Assembly (NCBI RefSeq): GCF_003268775.1
Contig: NZ_QLSU01000006.1
Span: 338,409 to 402,408 of the forward strand
From: Paraburkholderia unamae
GTDB lineage: Bacteria; Pseudomonadota; Gammaproteobacteria; Burkholderiales; Burkholderiaceae
Direction of reading: 5' to 3'
Length of the DNA: 64,000 nt
Shown here: one piece after another, positions 1 to 8,454 of the stretch
Layout: every line of letters begins with the position of its first letter
How positions within the stretch are numbered: position 1 is the stretch's first letter
Position numbers and translations under genes: made by a program
Notes under the pieces: generated by a model
Database searches by the model: none
Seen by the model: the letters and a program-made list of their open reading frames with translations, nothing else
What the model was told of the DNA's origin: nothing

Positions 1-272
1 GGCTGCGCGTGGGCCATCTGCTGCGCCATGCGTTGCTGCCGGTTGTGACGCTCGGCGGCTGGCTGATCGGCGGCCTGCTCGGCGGCGCCGTCATCACCGA
101 GAAGCTGTTCGGCAGGCCGGGCCTCGGCAGCATCACGCTCGACGCCGTGACGTCGCAGGACGTGCCCGTGGTGCTCGCGGTCGTGCTGCTCGCCGCTTTC
201 GTCCATGTGGTGATCTCGACCGCGCTCGACATTGCCTATCTGTTCATCGATCCGAGGTTGCGCAGCCAATGA
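1..272 (+). CDS. Peptide-type ABC transporter permease, C-terminal part (DppB-like)
   Basis: This is the last 90 residues of an inner-membrane permease whose start lies before the window. The reading frame is open from base 3. The piece holds the cytoplasmic EAA-type loop (HALLPVVTLGGW), the conserved GGAVITEKLFGRPGLG stretch, a final membrane helix (VVLAVVLLAAFVHVVIS) and the DPRLR ending typical of DppB/OppB. It ends in an ATGA overlap with the second permease, so the two are translationally coupled. The substrate-binding protein is presumably further upstream, outside the window. The family is clear. The ligand (dipeptide, glutathione or another small organic solute) cannot be told. Confidence 0.9.
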   Translation, partial: LRVGHLLRHALLPVVTLGGWLIGGLLGGAVITEKLFGRPGLGSITLDAVTSQDVPVVLAVVLLAAFVHVVISTALDIAYLFIDPRLRSQ

Positions 273-1147
273 GCGACATTTCCGTTTCCTCCGCGCCGGC
301 TGCGAGCGGCCTGCGCGCCACCATCGGCTTGCGGCGGCTCTCGCGCGTGCCGGCTTCCGTGCTGCTCGCGGCGGCGTTTCTGGCCGTGCTCGCGTTCGCC
401 ATCGCGCTGCCTTCGGCCATCACGCCTTACGACCCCTTGCTCAGCGACGTCGCGCACGCCATGCAGCCGCCCGACGCGGCGCACTGGCTCGGCACCGACC
501 GCATCGGCCGCGACGTGCTCGCGCGCGTGGTCTACGGCGCGCGCTACTCGCTGCTCATCGGCCTGGCGAGCATGCTCGTGAGCCTGCTGATCGGGCTCGT
601 GACGGGCCTGAGCGCGGGGCTGGGAACGCGGCTCGTCGACGAGTCGGCGTCACGCGTGTTCGACGTGCTTTCCGCGTTTCCGCCCGTGCTGCTCTCGCTT
701 TTCGTGGTGGCGTTTCTCGGTCAGGGCATCGTCAATATCGCCGTGGCGGTCGGCATTGCGGGCATCCCCAAGTTCGGGCGCGTGCTGCGCGCGCAAACGC
801 TCGTCGTGCGGCGCGCCGACTATGTCACCCAGGCTGTGATCTTCGGCCTCTCGCGCCGCGAAGTGTTCTGGCGGCACGTGCTGCCGAACGTGCTGGCGGC
901 CGTGCCCGTGATCGCGACCATTGACATCGGCAGCGCGATCATCGCCGTTTCGGGGCTGAGCTTTCTCGGGCTCGGCCCGCAGCCACCGACGCCGGAGTGG
1001 GGCGTGATGCTCGCGGAAGGCCGCGACGTCCTGCGCGTGGCGTGGTGGCCGAGCGTGTTTCCGGGCCTGGCGATCACGCTTACCGTGATCGCGTTCACGA
1101 CGATCGGCAAACACCTGTCGCGCATCTATGGAGTCCGCACGCGATGA
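269..1147 (+). CDS. Peptide-type ABC transporter permease (DppC-like)
   Basis: This 292-residue inner-membrane permease is the partner of the preceding DppB-like subunit. An N-terminal membrane helix (about residues 27-50) precedes the OppC_N hallmark GTDRIGRDVLARVVYGARYS, and five more hydrophobic segments follow. The ATPase-contacting loop is around REVFWRHVLPNVLAAVP, followed by the family motif SGLSFLGLGPQPP. It starts in an ATGA overlap with the upstream permease and ends in an ATGA overlap with the ATPase gene, as in a compact dpp/opp operon. Length is normal for the family. Confidence 0.93.
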   Translation: MSDISVSSAPAASGLRATIGLRRLSRVPASVLLAAAFLAVLAFAIALPSAITPYDPLLSDVAHAMQPPDAAHWLGTDRIGRDVLARVVYGARYSLLIGLASMLVSLLIGLVTGLSAGLGTRLVDESASRVFDVLSAFPPVLLSLFVVAFLGQGIVNIAVAVGIAGIPKFGRVLRAQTLVVRRADYVTQAVIFGLSRREVFWRHVLPNVLAAVPVIATIDIGSAIIAVSGLSFLGLGPQPPTPEWGVMLAEGRDVLRVAWWPSVFPGLAITLTVIAFTTIGKHLSRIYGVRTR

Positions 1148-2865
1148 GCGAGATATTCACTTCCGAAGCTTCGGCGCCCCATGTGCCTGGGCGCACGCTC
1201 GTTGACGTGACGGGGCTGTCGATCGGTTTCGACGATGTCAACGGCGGCCGCCCGCTCGTGCGCGGCGTCGATCTGTCGATTCGCGCCGGAGAGTGCGTGG
1301 CGCTCGTCGGCGAATCGGGTTCGGGCAAGAGCCTCACCGCACGCAGCCTGATCGGCCTCGCGGGCGCGCATGCGCGCATCGGCGCGCAGCGCTTCGAGAT
1401 CGACGGCCGTGCGGCGCTTGCGTTTCGCGAGCGCGACTGGCGCCAGGTGCGCGGCGGCTTCGCGGGGCTCGTGATGCAGGACGCGCTCGTGTCGCTCGAC
1501 CCGCTGCGCACGGTGGGCCGCGAAATCGGCGAGACGCTGGCGCGCCACGTGAAGGGTCAATCGCGCGCGCAGCGCACGGCGGCCGTGCATGCGGTGATGC
1601 GCGACGTCGGCATCGCGCAGCCCGAGCGCCGCGCCGCGCAATACGCGCACGAGCTTTCGGGCGGGCTGCGCCAGCGCGCGTTGATCGCCTCTGCGATCGC
1701 CGCGAGCCCCGCGCTCGTCATCGCCGACGAACCGACCACGGCGCTCGACGTGACCGTGCAGGCGCAGGTGCTCGCGGTGCTGGAGGCGCGCTTGCGCGCA
1801 GGCGTGGGCGTGCTGCTCATCAGCCATGATCTTGCCGTCGTTGCGGGCATTGCCGATCGCGTGATCGTGATGCATCGCGGCGAAGTGGTCGATAGCGGCC
1901 CGACGCGCGACGTGCTCGAACGGCCCACGCATCCCTACACGCGCCAGTTGCTGGCCGCGCAGCCCGGCGCACAGTCGCGCGGCTACCGGCTCGGCTCCGC
2001 GCGCTTCGTCGAGGAGCGCGGCGGCGTGATCGTGCGCGAGCCGTTGCCGCCTCGTGCGCGCGCGGTGGGCGGCGTGGTCCTGAGCGCACAGGGTATCGGC
2101 AAGCGGTATGCGCACGGCCGGCCCGACGCGAATGCGTTCGTGGCGCTCGACGACGTCTCGTTCGACGTGCGCGAGGGCGAAGTGCTCGGCATCGTCGGCG
2201 AGTCGGGGTCGGGCAAGAGCACCTCGGCCAATATCGTGCTGGGCCTGCTCGCGCCCACGAGCGGCGAGGTGGCATTTCTCGGCGAGCGCTGGAACGGCGC
2301 GGGCGTGAGCGAGACGCAGCGCGGCGCGCGGCGGCCGCTCATGCGCTATATCCCGCAGGACCCGCTGAGCGCGTTCGACCCGCGTCACAGCGTTGGCCGC
2401 TTGCTCGCCGACGGCCTGCATAGCCAGCGTCTCGCGCGGCGCGCCGTGCTGGAGCGCAGCGTAACGCTGCTCGAACAGGTGGGGCTGGACGCGAGCTATC
2501 TCGATCGGCTGCCGGTTTCGCTCTCGGGCGGGCAGCGCCAGCGCATTGCCATTGCGCGCGCGATTGCTTCGGAGCCCGCACTGATCGTCTGCGACGAGCC
2601 CGTTTCGGCGCTCGATGTGTACGTCCAGGCGCAAGTGCTCGATCTGCTCGGCGAATTGCAGGCGCGCTCGGGCACCGCGCTGCTGTTCATCTCGCATGAT
2701 CTCGACGTCGTGCAGCACGTGAGCGATCGCGTGCTGGTGCTCAAGGACGGGCGCGCAGTGGAAACCGGCGCGACGGCCGAGGTGTTCGCCGCGCCCCAGG
2801 CCGACTACACGAAGCTGTTGCTGCGCTCCGCGCCGGATTTGCGGGTGCAACGCCGGGCGGCTTGA
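1144..2865 (+). CDS. Fused double ATP-binding protein of the peptide-type ABC importer (DppD-DppF fusion)
   Basis: This 573-residue cytoplasmic ATPase holds two complete nucleotide-binding domains, corresponding to separate DppD and DppF proteins in E. coli. Domain 1 has Walker A GESGSGKS (about residues 57-64), signature LSGGLRQR (about 171) and Walker B LVIADEPTTALD. Domain 2 has Walker A GESGSGKST (about 352), signature LSGGQRQR (about 459) and LIVCDEPVSALD. The oligopeptide C-terminal segment (HPYTRQLLAAQPG) sits between the domains. The ATG at 1144 overlaps the permease stop as ATGA. The frame is open further upstream, but that would overlap the permease by about 150 bases. Fused ATPases of this kind are common in proteobacterial importers. 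Confidence 0.93.
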   Translation: MSEIFTSEASAPHVPGRTLVDVTGLSIGFDDVNGGRPLVRGVDLSIRAGECVALVGESGSGKSLTARSLIGLAGAHARIGAQRFEIDGRAALAFRERDWRQVRGGFAGLVMQDALVSLDPLRTVGREIGETLARHVKGQSRAQRTAAVHAVMRDVGIAQPERRAAQYAHELSGGLRQRALIASAIAASPALVIADEPTTALDVTVQAQVLAVLEARLRAGVGVLLISHDLAVVAGIADRVIVMHRGEVVDSGPTRDVLERPTHPYTRQLLAAQPGAQSRGYRLGSARFVEERGGVIVREPLPPRARAVGGVVLSAQGIGKRYAHGRPDANAFVALDDVSFDVREGEVLGIVGESGSGKSTSANIVLGLLAPTSGEVAFLGERWNGAGVSETQRGARRPLMRYIPQDPLSAFDPRHSVGRLLADGLHSQRLARRAVLERSVTLLEQVGLDASYLDRLPVSLSGGQRQRIAIARAIASEPALIVCDEPVSALDVYVQAQVLDLLGELQARSGTALLFISHDLDVVQHVSDRVLVLKDGRAVETGATAEVFAAPQADYTKLLLRSAPDLRVQRRAA

Positions 2866-3003
2866 TCGCTGGAGGCGGGGAATACGACAAGCGCAAGGAA
2901 AACCCGCGCCACGGGAAATTCCTAAGCACAAATCGTTCGTTCCCACGCCGCCGCGCCGGTTCGATACTCGATGAATCGATCGTTCCTTTCATGGCTTCCA
3001 TTC

Positions 3004-4431
3004 ATGACCCAGTCCTCAGCACCCGATCATTTCGCAAGCGAAACATTGCGCCTCATCGGCCCCGACCCGGAGAACTGGGTCGTCGAGCGTCCCGGCCTTG
3101 ATCACAACGTCGTGGTCGTCGGCGGCGGGCAGACGGGCGCGGCGTTTGCCTTCGCGCTGCGGCGCGCGGGCATCGGCAAGGTGAGCGTGATTGACCGCGC
3201 GCCCGATGAGGCCCGCGCGGGCGTATGGACCACCTATGCGCGCATGAACCGCCTGCGCACGCCCAAGACGCTGGCGGGGCCGGAAGCGGGCCTGCCGGCG
3301 CTGAGCTTCCAGGCGTGGTACGAAGCGCGCCACGGCGAGGCCGCCTATGCGCAGATCGAGCGCGCGGGGCGCGAGGACTGGGCGGCCTATCTCGCGTGGT
3401 ATCGCGAGTTTCTCGGCATTACGGTTCGCTATGGCACGACGCTCGAACGCATCGAACCCCAGGGCGATCACTTCAGGCTCCACCTCGCGGTTCGGCAGGG
3501 CGAGACGCTGGAGCGCCGCGTGGAAACCGCCCGCAAGATCGTGCTCGGCAATGGCGTGGCCGGTAACGGCCGGCCCAATGTCGAAGGGCCGCTCGCGACG
3601 CTGCCGCGCAGCCACTTCGCGCACACGTCTGATGCGATCGACTTCGCGTCGCTGCGCGGGAAATCGGTGGCGGTGATCGGCGCGGCGGCTTCGGCGTTCG
3701 ATGCGGCCGCAACGGCACTCGAAGCCGGTGCGGCCGACGTGCATCTGTTCTCGCGCCGCGCGAGCCTCGCGGCCGTGCCGGTGAATCGCGCGCGCGCCTA
3801 TCCGGGCGCTTACGAGAATTACCCCGCGCTGCCCGACGCGCTGCGCTGGCGGCAGGCGCTGCGCTTCAGGCGCGCGGGCTCCACGCCGCCCGCCGACGCC
3901 GTGGCGCGCGCCACACGCTTCGACAATTTCCACTTGCACACGGGCACGCAGTGGAAAGAGGCGACGGTTGACGACGCACGCGTGCGCGCCTGGGTGGACG
4001 GCGGATCGTTTGCGTTCGACTTCGTGATCGCGGGCACGGGTTATGCCGTCGATCTGCATGCGCGGCCCGAGCTGGCGGACGTGGCCGACCACGTGCTGCT
4101 CTGGCGCGACCGGTACACGGCGCAGGAGACCGAGCGCGACGAAGGGCTGGGCGCGCATCCCTACCTGGGCGACGCTTTGGAGTACCTGGAAAAGACGCCG
4201 GGCGCGGCACCGTATCTGAAGCATATCCACGTGTTCAACCCGGCCGCATTCGTGAGCCGAGGCTTGCCGGTCGGCGACGTGCCCAGCATGAAGCGCGATA
4301 TCCCGGCGGTGGTCCGGCGCATCAGCGAAGATCTCTTTCTCGATGATCTGGAGGCGCACGAGGCGCGCATGACCGCGGACGTTCCCGCCGATTTCGATGT
4401 TTCGCACTACGAGCAACGCGTCGTTCGCTAA
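3004..4431 (+). CDS. FAD/NAD(P)-binding monooxygenase-like protein
   Basis: This protein of about 475 residues looks like a flavin-dependent monooxygenase of the FMO/N-hydroxylase type. The N-terminal FAD Rossmann motif is VVVVGGGQTG (about residue 38). A second nucleotide-binding fold, VIGAAASAFDAAATALE (about 225), should bind NADPH. FVIAGTGYAVDL (about 343) resembles the ATG motif of Baeyer-Villiger and N-hydroxylating enzymes. It follows the ABC importer by 138 bases and precedes a TauD-type dioxygenase by 50, so both may oxidise the imported compound. The start is uncertain: an in-frame ATG at 2971 would add 11 residues, and neither start has a clear Shine-Dalgarno. The substrate is unknown. 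Confidence 0.8.
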   Translation: MTQSSAPDHFASETLRLIGPDPENWVVERPGLDHNVVVVGGGQTGAAFAFALRRAGIGKVSVIDRAPDEARAGVWTTYARMNRLRTPKTLAGPEAGLPALSFQAWYEARHGEAAYAQIERAGREDWAAYLAWYREFLGITVRYGTTLERIEPQGDHFRLHLAVRQGETLERRVETARKIVLGNGVAGNGRPNVEGPLATLPRSHFAHTSDAIDFASLRGKSVAVIGAAASAFDAAATALEAGAADVHLFSRRASLAAVPVNRARAYPGAYENYPALPDALRWRQALRFRRAGSTPPADAVARATRFDNFHLHTGTQWKEATVDDARVRAWVDGGSFAFDFVIAGTGYAVDLHARPELADVADHVLLWRDRYTAQETERDEGLGAHPYLGDALEYLEKTPGAAPYLKHIHVFNPAAFVSRGLPVGDVPSMKRDIPAVVRRISEDLFLDDLEAHEARMTADVPADFDVSHYEQRVVR

Positions 4432-4481
4432 GCCGTGTGGCAGCGCCATTCCCTTAATTCCGTCCCCATTCGCCGGCCATC

Positions 4482-5429
4482 ATGAACGCACAAGTCATCG
4501 CAGACGACAACCCGATCCGTATCGCGCCGCTTTCGGCCCACATTGGCGCCGAAATCAGCGGTGTCGATCTTTCGCGGCCTTTGCCGCAGCCGCAGATCGA
4601 TGCCATTCGCGCCGCGCTGCTCAAGTGGCGCGTGGTGTTTTTCCGCGAGCAGTTTCTGAGCCACGAGCAGCAGGTGGCGTTTTCGGCGCAATTCGGTGAG
4701 TTGACGGTGGGGCACCCGGTTTTCGGCCATGTCGAAGGGCATCCCCAGATCTATTCGATCGCCAAGTTTCGCAAGGCCACGCGCTTCGAAGGCGCGCCGC
4801 TGCTGCGGCCGTGGACGGGCTGGCATACCGACGTGACCGCCGCCGTGAATCCGCCGTTCGCCTCCATCCTGCGCGGCGTGACCATTCCGCCCTATGGCGG
4901 CGACACACAGTGGACCAACCTCGTCGTCGCCTACGAGAAATTGTCCGCGCCGCTGCGCGCCTTCGTCGACGGCTTGCGCGGCGTGCATCGCTTCGCGCCG
5001 CCCGCGGGTTCGAGCGGCACCGGCGCCTTCGAGCAGGCCGTGAAGGACCAGACGCTCGTGAGCGAGCACCCGCTCGTGCGCGTGCATCCGGAAACGGGCG
5101 AGCGTGCGCTTTACGTGAGCCCCGGCTTCCTCAAGCAGATTGTCGGCCTCGCGCCGCGCGAGAGCCAGGTGCTGCTCGAACTGCTTTGGGAGCACGTCAC
5201 GCGGCCCGAATTCACGGTGCGGTTCAAGTGGGAACCGGGCAGCGTCGCGTTCTGGGACAACCGCTCGACCGCGCATCTCGCGCCCACCGACATCTTCGAT
5301 CTCGACTTCGACCGTCAGCTATACCGCACGACGCTTATGGGCGACGTGCCCGTCGGCCCCGATGGCAAGCCCTCGGTTGCGATCCAGGGCTCGCCCGTGG
5401 GCGCGGCCGCCGCTATTGCGCTCAACTGA
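4482..5429 (+). CDS. TauD/TfdA-family Fe(II)/2-oxoglutarate dioxygenase
   Basis: This 315-residue enzyme would hydroxylate a substrate using Fe(II), O2 and 2-oxoglutarate, often to release sulfite, an amine or an alcohol. The iron-binding facial triad is visible as His115 and Asp117 in GWHTDV and a distal His265 in RSTAHLAPTD. The 2-oxoglutarate-binding Arg follows in RQLYRTTLMGD. The N-terminus (LSAHIGAEISGVDLSRPL) is typical of the family. It is probably cotranscribed with the ABC importer and the FAD protein, which suggests an imported sulfonate, alkyl ester or N-substituted compound. The exact substrate cannot be read from the sequence. Confidence 0.9.
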   Translation: MNAQVIADDNPIRIAPLSAHIGAEISGVDLSRPLPQPQIDAIRAALLKWRVVFFREQFLSHEQQVAFSAQFGELTVGHPVFGHVEGHPQIYSIAKFRKATRFEGAPLLRPWTGWHTDVTAAVNPPFASILRGVTIPPYGGDTQWTNLVVAYEKLSAPLRAFVDGLRGVHRFAPPAGSSGTGAFEQAVKDQTLVSEHPLVRVHPETGERALYVSPGFLKQIVGLAPRESQVLLELLWEHVTRPEFTVRFKWEPGSVAFWDNRSTAHLAPTDIFDLDFDRQLYRTTLMGDVPVGPDGKPSVAIQGSPVGAAAAIALN

Positions 5430-5457
5430 GCGGGGCAACGCGCAAACCCGATGACGA

Positions 5458-6360
5458 TTAAAGATCGGGCAACGCCGCTGCGTTGCCCGACTGCGCAAGC
5501 TCGGCCTCTTCGCTCGGAGAGCGCCCGAAATGCCTGCGATATTCGCGGCTGAACTGCGACGCACTGTCGTAACCCACGTCGATCCCCACTTCACCTACGC
5601 GCGCCGCGCCCGCGAGAATGCGCCGCCGCGCTTCTTCCAGTCTGATTTCGCGCCGGTATTCGAGCGGCGTCATCGCCGTGATCGCCTTGAAATGGCGATG
5701 CAGCGAGGTCGCGCTCATGCCGACGCGCGACGCCAGGTCATCGATACGAAACGGCAGGTGGTAATGGTCGCGAAGCCAACGGGTTGCGCGGTCGATCTGC
5801 GTCAGGTTGGGATCGCTGGCGAGACCGGCGAGGACAGGACCGAACGCGCCTTGCAGGAGGCGGTAAATGATCTCGCGCTCGATCATGGGCGCGAGCACGG
5901 TAGCGTCCTGCGGCCGGTCGAGTATGCCCAGCAAGCGGGTGATCGGGTCGATGAGGTCTTGCTCCAGCGCACCGGTGACGAGCCCGCATGCGCCGCCTTG
6001 TGGCGCGGGCCGCGCGGGCATGGTCGACCAGACCTCGGCCACGCGCAGGCGTTCGAGCGTCAACGTCACCGCAAGGTGCGGTTTGTCGGGGCGCGCTTCG
6101 GTCACACTGGCCGTGACGGGCAGATCGGCTGTGGCGACGAGGCACTGCGACGGCCCCGCGTCGTGAACCGTGCGCCCGAGCATCACGCGCTTGCGCCCCT
6201 GAAGCACCACGCAAAGGCGGGGCTCGTAGAGGCTGCGCACGGGCTTCGTGGGCTGCGCGCAGTTAAAGAGGGTGACGTTGGGTAGCGACGTCGCCTTGCG
6301 CGGCTGATGGCAGTGCCGCAGCACTAGCCGCTGAAGCGCCGATTGCGGGTTGGCTGGCAT
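5458..6360 (-). CDS. AraC-family regulator with AraC_N domain (copy 1)
   Basis: This 300-residue transcription factor has an N-terminal AraC_N cupin-like domain (CVVLQGRKRVMLG region, about residues 40-150). Its C-terminal AraC DNA-binding domain has two helix-turn-helix units: DLASRVGMSATSLHRHFK, then a second around VGYDSASQFSREYRRHFG. The chosen ATG matches the usual N-terminus of the family; an open frame runs about 128 codons further but looks non-coding. It is divergent from a short-chain dehydrogenase gene with 152 bases between them. That gap holds a motif also found in the second AraC/SDR pair. Regulators of this subfamily usually control the neighbouring oxidoreductase. Confidence 0.92.
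   Translation of the reverse strand: MPANPQSALQRLVLRHCHQPRKATSLPNVTLFNCAQPTKPVRSLYEPRLCVVLQGRKRVMLGRTVHDAGPSQCLVATADLPVTASVTEARPDKPHLAVTLTLERLRVAEVWSTMPARPAPQGGACGLVTGALEQDLIDPITRLLGILDRPQDATVLAPMIEREIIYRLLQGAFGPVLAGLASDPNLTQIDRATRWLRDHYHLPFRIDDLASRVGMSATSLHRHFKAITAMTPLEYRREIRLEEARRRILAGAARVGEVGIDVGYDSASQFSREYRRHFGRSPSEEAELAQSGNAAALPDL
5460..5490 (-). terminator. Intrinsic terminator formed by the last codons of the AraC gene
   Basis: A perfect 11-bp stem, TCGGGCAACGC and GCGTTGCCCGA, with a 4-base loop spans 5465-5490. Read on the minus strand it is followed by TCTTTAATCG, a short T-rich run that contains the AraC stop codon. The hairpin therefore lies inside the final coding codons. It also sits just beyond the convergent TauD gene and could stall its transcript, though the U-run is only on the minus side. 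Confidence 0.65.
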
Positions 6361-6419
6361 GGCGTATCGGCCTCGAAGTGGGGTTGCGCGCGCGGCGTGC
6401 AGCCAGGCGCGTTGGCAGG

Positions 6420-6452
6420 ATCGTGCAAGACATGGATCGTAACGGACTAACG
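6420..6452. promoter_or_regulatory. Candidate AraC operator, copy 1
   Basis: ATCGTGCAAGA (6420-6430), a 15-base spacer and ACTAACG (6446-6452) recur with the same spacing in the other AraC/SDR intergenic region (8364-8396). Two half-sites in the same orientation fit the tandem helix-turn-helix of AraC proteins. It lies 60 bases upstream of the dehydrogenase start and a similar distance from the AraC start, so it could serve both promoters. The function is inferred from repetition and position. Confidence 0.6.
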
Positions 6453-6512
6453 CGCCATCGCGCCGCCGCGCCATCATTGCACCCACATTCTGTGCAAAAC
6501 GAGGACGCAACG

Positions 6513-7364
6513 ATGGCAGCATTACCTGAAGATTCCGTATGGTTCGTGACCGGCAGTTCATCGGGCCTGGGCCGCGAGATAGCCGCATTGGCGCTCGCGC
6601 GCGGCTGGCGCGTTGTGCTGGCGGCACGCAATCCCGAAGATATGGCGAGCCTCGCCGGCGAGTATCCCGATACCGCCATGACGACTCGCCTGGACGTGAC
6701 CGATGCGGCGTCGATCGCCGAGGCGGTGAGCGCCGCGCAGGCAAGATTCGGCCGCCTGGACGTGCTGGTGAACGCGGCGGGCTATGGCTATCTCGCGGCC
6801 ATCGAGGAAGGCGAGGAGCATGACATACGCGCGCAGTTCGAAACCAACGTGTTCGGCCTGCTGGCCGTCACACGGGCCGTGCTGCCCGGCATGCGGGCGC
6901 GGCGTCGCGGGCATGTCGTGAACTTTTCTTCGCTCGGCGGTATCGTCGCATTCGCGGCCACGGGCTACTATCACGCGACGAAATTCGCCGTCGAAGCGCT
7001 GTCCGAATCGCTGGCGCACGAAGTGGGGCCGCTTGGCATCGGCGTCACGATTGTCGAGCCGGGCGCGTTTCGCACGCAATGGGCGGGTCGTTCGATGATC
7101 GCCTCCAGAACGGTGATCGACGATTACGCGCCCACGGCCGGCAAGCGCCGCGAGGCGACAAGAGCGGTCTCGGGCCAGCAGCCGGGCGATCCGGCCAGGG
7201 CGGCCGCAGCGGTGATCGCCGCGCTGGAATCGGATGCGCCGCCGCTGCGGCTCCTGCTCGGCAAATCGGCGCTCGACGTCGCGCTCAAGCGCCTCGACTC
7301 CCTGCGTGCGAATTTCGAGGCGTGGCGCGAACTCACGGAAGGGACCGACTTTCCAGCCGCTTGA
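6513..7364 (+). CDS. Short-chain dehydrogenase/reductase (SDR), copy 1
   Basis: This 283-residue NAD(P)-dependent oxidoreductase is a classical SDR. The coenzyme motif TGSSSGLGREIA (TGxxxGxG) is near residue 12, the NAxG motif is NAAGYG, the catalytic Ser is in NFSSLGG, and the catalytic Tyr-Lys pair is in YYHATK. It runs somewhat longer than the minimal 250 residues, with a C-terminal extension like that of SDRs acting on bulky or lipid-like alcohols and ketones. The ATG at 6513 is preceded by GAGGACGCAACG. It is divergent from the AraC regulator, which is its likely controller. The substrate is unknown. Confidence 0.9.
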   Translation: MAALPEDSVWFVTGSSSGLGREIAALALARGWRVVLAARNPEDMASLAGEYPDTAMTTRLDVTDAASIAEAVSAAQARFGRLDVLVNAAGYGYLAAIEEGEEHDIRAQFETNVFGLLAVTRAVLPGMRARRRGHVVNFSSLGGIVAFAATGYYHATKFAVEALSESLAHEVGPLGIGVTIVEPGAFRTQWAGRSMIASRTVIDDYAPTAGKRREATRAVSGQQPGDPARAAAAVIAALESDAPPLRLLLGKSALDVALKRLDSLRANFEAWRELTEGTDFPAA

Positions 7365-7377
7365 TTTGGCCACTGAA

Positions 7378-7400
7378 TGGGCCTCTGATTGGGCCTCTGA
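7378..7400. repeat. Short tandem duplication between convergent genes
   Basis: TGGGCCTCTGA occurs twice (7378-7388 and 7390-7400), one base apart, between the end of the dehydrogenase and the end of the second AraC gene. It probably arose by a slippage event. There is no stem and no U-tract. Confidence 0.6.
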
Positions 7401-7411
7401 AGCGCGGGTGT

Positions 7412-8305
7412 TCACGTCGCCTTGGCCACCCGGCGCGCCGCCGCATCGCGCCGGGGCGGTGCGCTGAATAATCGTCCGTACTCCCGACTGAATTGCGAAG
7501 GGCTCTCGTAGCCGACACGAAAGCCCGCTTCGGCCGCGCCGAGTCCTTCGGCCAGCATCAGGCGGCGCGCTTCCTGCAAGCGGATCTGCGTGCGAAAGCG
7601 CAGCGGGCTCATGTGCGTCGCCGCCTTGAACTGCGCGTGAAACGTCGAGACGCTCATGTCGGCGATGCCGGCCAGATCGTCGATGGCGAAATCTTCCCGG
7701 TAATGGCGCCGGATATAGGCCACGGCTTTCTGTATCCGCCTGATGCGCCCTGTCTGGTACACGATCTGGCGCAGCATGCCGGCTTGCGGCCCGCGCAGCA
7801 AACGGTAAAGAATTTCGCGTTCGATCAGTGGCGCGAGCGCGCGCACGTCCTCGGGCGTATCGAGCAGATGGAGGAGGCGCGCGGCCGCGTCGATGAGTGG
7901 CGGCGTGGCCGTTCCCACCGCGATGGCGGGCGAAGCGCGCCCGGCGTCGTGCGGCGCGTGCGGCTCGTTGTGAATGAGCACGTCGGCGAGCGTTTCGCGG
8001 TTCAGCGGCAAGCGCACGCTGAGATACGGCGCGCCCGCGCTCGCCTCGACCACGGCGCCGATCACCGGCAGGTCGAGCCCGACGACCAGATAGTGCGCGG
8101 GATCGTATTGATACTCGCGGCCGCCGACGCTCGCGCGCTTGCGTCCTTGCGCAACGATGCAGCACGAGGGTTCGTAAAGCGTATGAACCGGCTCGGTTGC
8201 CGCCGACGCGCGCAACAGGCCCACGCCCTCGATGGCGGTGTCGAGCGAGCCGTCCACGGGGGCATGGCGCGCGATCAGGTTCGCGAGATCGTCGATATTT
8301 TCCAT
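7412..8305 (-). CDS. AraC-family regulator with AraC_N domain (copy 2)
   Basis: This 297-residue transcription factor is a paralogue of the AraC protein at 5458-6360. It shares the AraC_N domain (YEPSCCIVAQGRKRASVGG) and C-terminal HTH units (DLAGIADMSVSTFHAQFK and VGYESPSQFSREYGRLF). The start MENIDDL is preferred over an upstream in-frame codon that adds seven residues. It is divergent from a second SDR, repeating the arrangement of copy 1, and the gap between them carries the same two-part motif. The pair therefore looks like a diverged duplicate of a regulator/reductase unit, or two members of a widespread family collected side by side. Confidence 0.92.
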   Translation of the reverse strand: MENIDDLANLIARHAPVDGSLDTAIEGVGLLRASAATEPVHTLYEPSCCIVAQGRKRASVGGREYQYDPAHYLVVGLDLPVIGAVVEASAGAPYLSVRLPLNRETLADVLIHNEPHAPHDAGRASPAIAVGTATPPLIDAAARLLHLLDTPEDVRALAPLIEREILYRLLRGPQAGMLRQIVYQTGRIRRIQKAVAYIRRHYREDFAIDDLAGIADMSVSTFHAQFKAATHMSPLRFRTQIRLQEARRLMLAEGLGAAEAGFRVGYESPSQFSREYGRLFSAPPRRDAAARRVAKAT

Positions 8306-8363
8306 GGGGCGAGTGTCGCATGGCAAGGCGCGTTGCGCATGAGTGCTCGCGCGGTTTCAGAGA

Positions 8364-8396
8364 ATCGTGCAAGAAACTCGGAGGACCAGGCTAACG
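8364..8396. promoter_or_regulatory. Candidate AraC operator, copy 2
   Basis: ATCGTGCAAGA (8364-8374), 15 bases, then GCTAACG (8390-8396). The first half-site is identical to copy 1 at 6420-6430. The second differs by one base and has the same spacing. It sits 58 bases upstream of the SDR start at 8455 and 58 bases from the AraC start. Confidence 0.6.
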
Positions 8397-8454
8397 GTCG
8401 GACGTGCGCTCGCGCGATCCTGTCGGCTCATCCAGAACGAATCGGGAACCTGAA

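Noticed and set aside
1126..2946. 606-codon open frame on the minus strand opposite the double ATPase
   Set aside because: It is a mirror of a clear ABC ATPase gene in GC-rich DNA; the translation is Arg/His/Ala-rich with no family motif.
7378..7400. Tandem TGGGCCTCTGA as a possible attachment site or CRISPR-like repeat
   Set aside because: Only two short copies one base apart, no spacer structure and no integrase or cas gene nearby.
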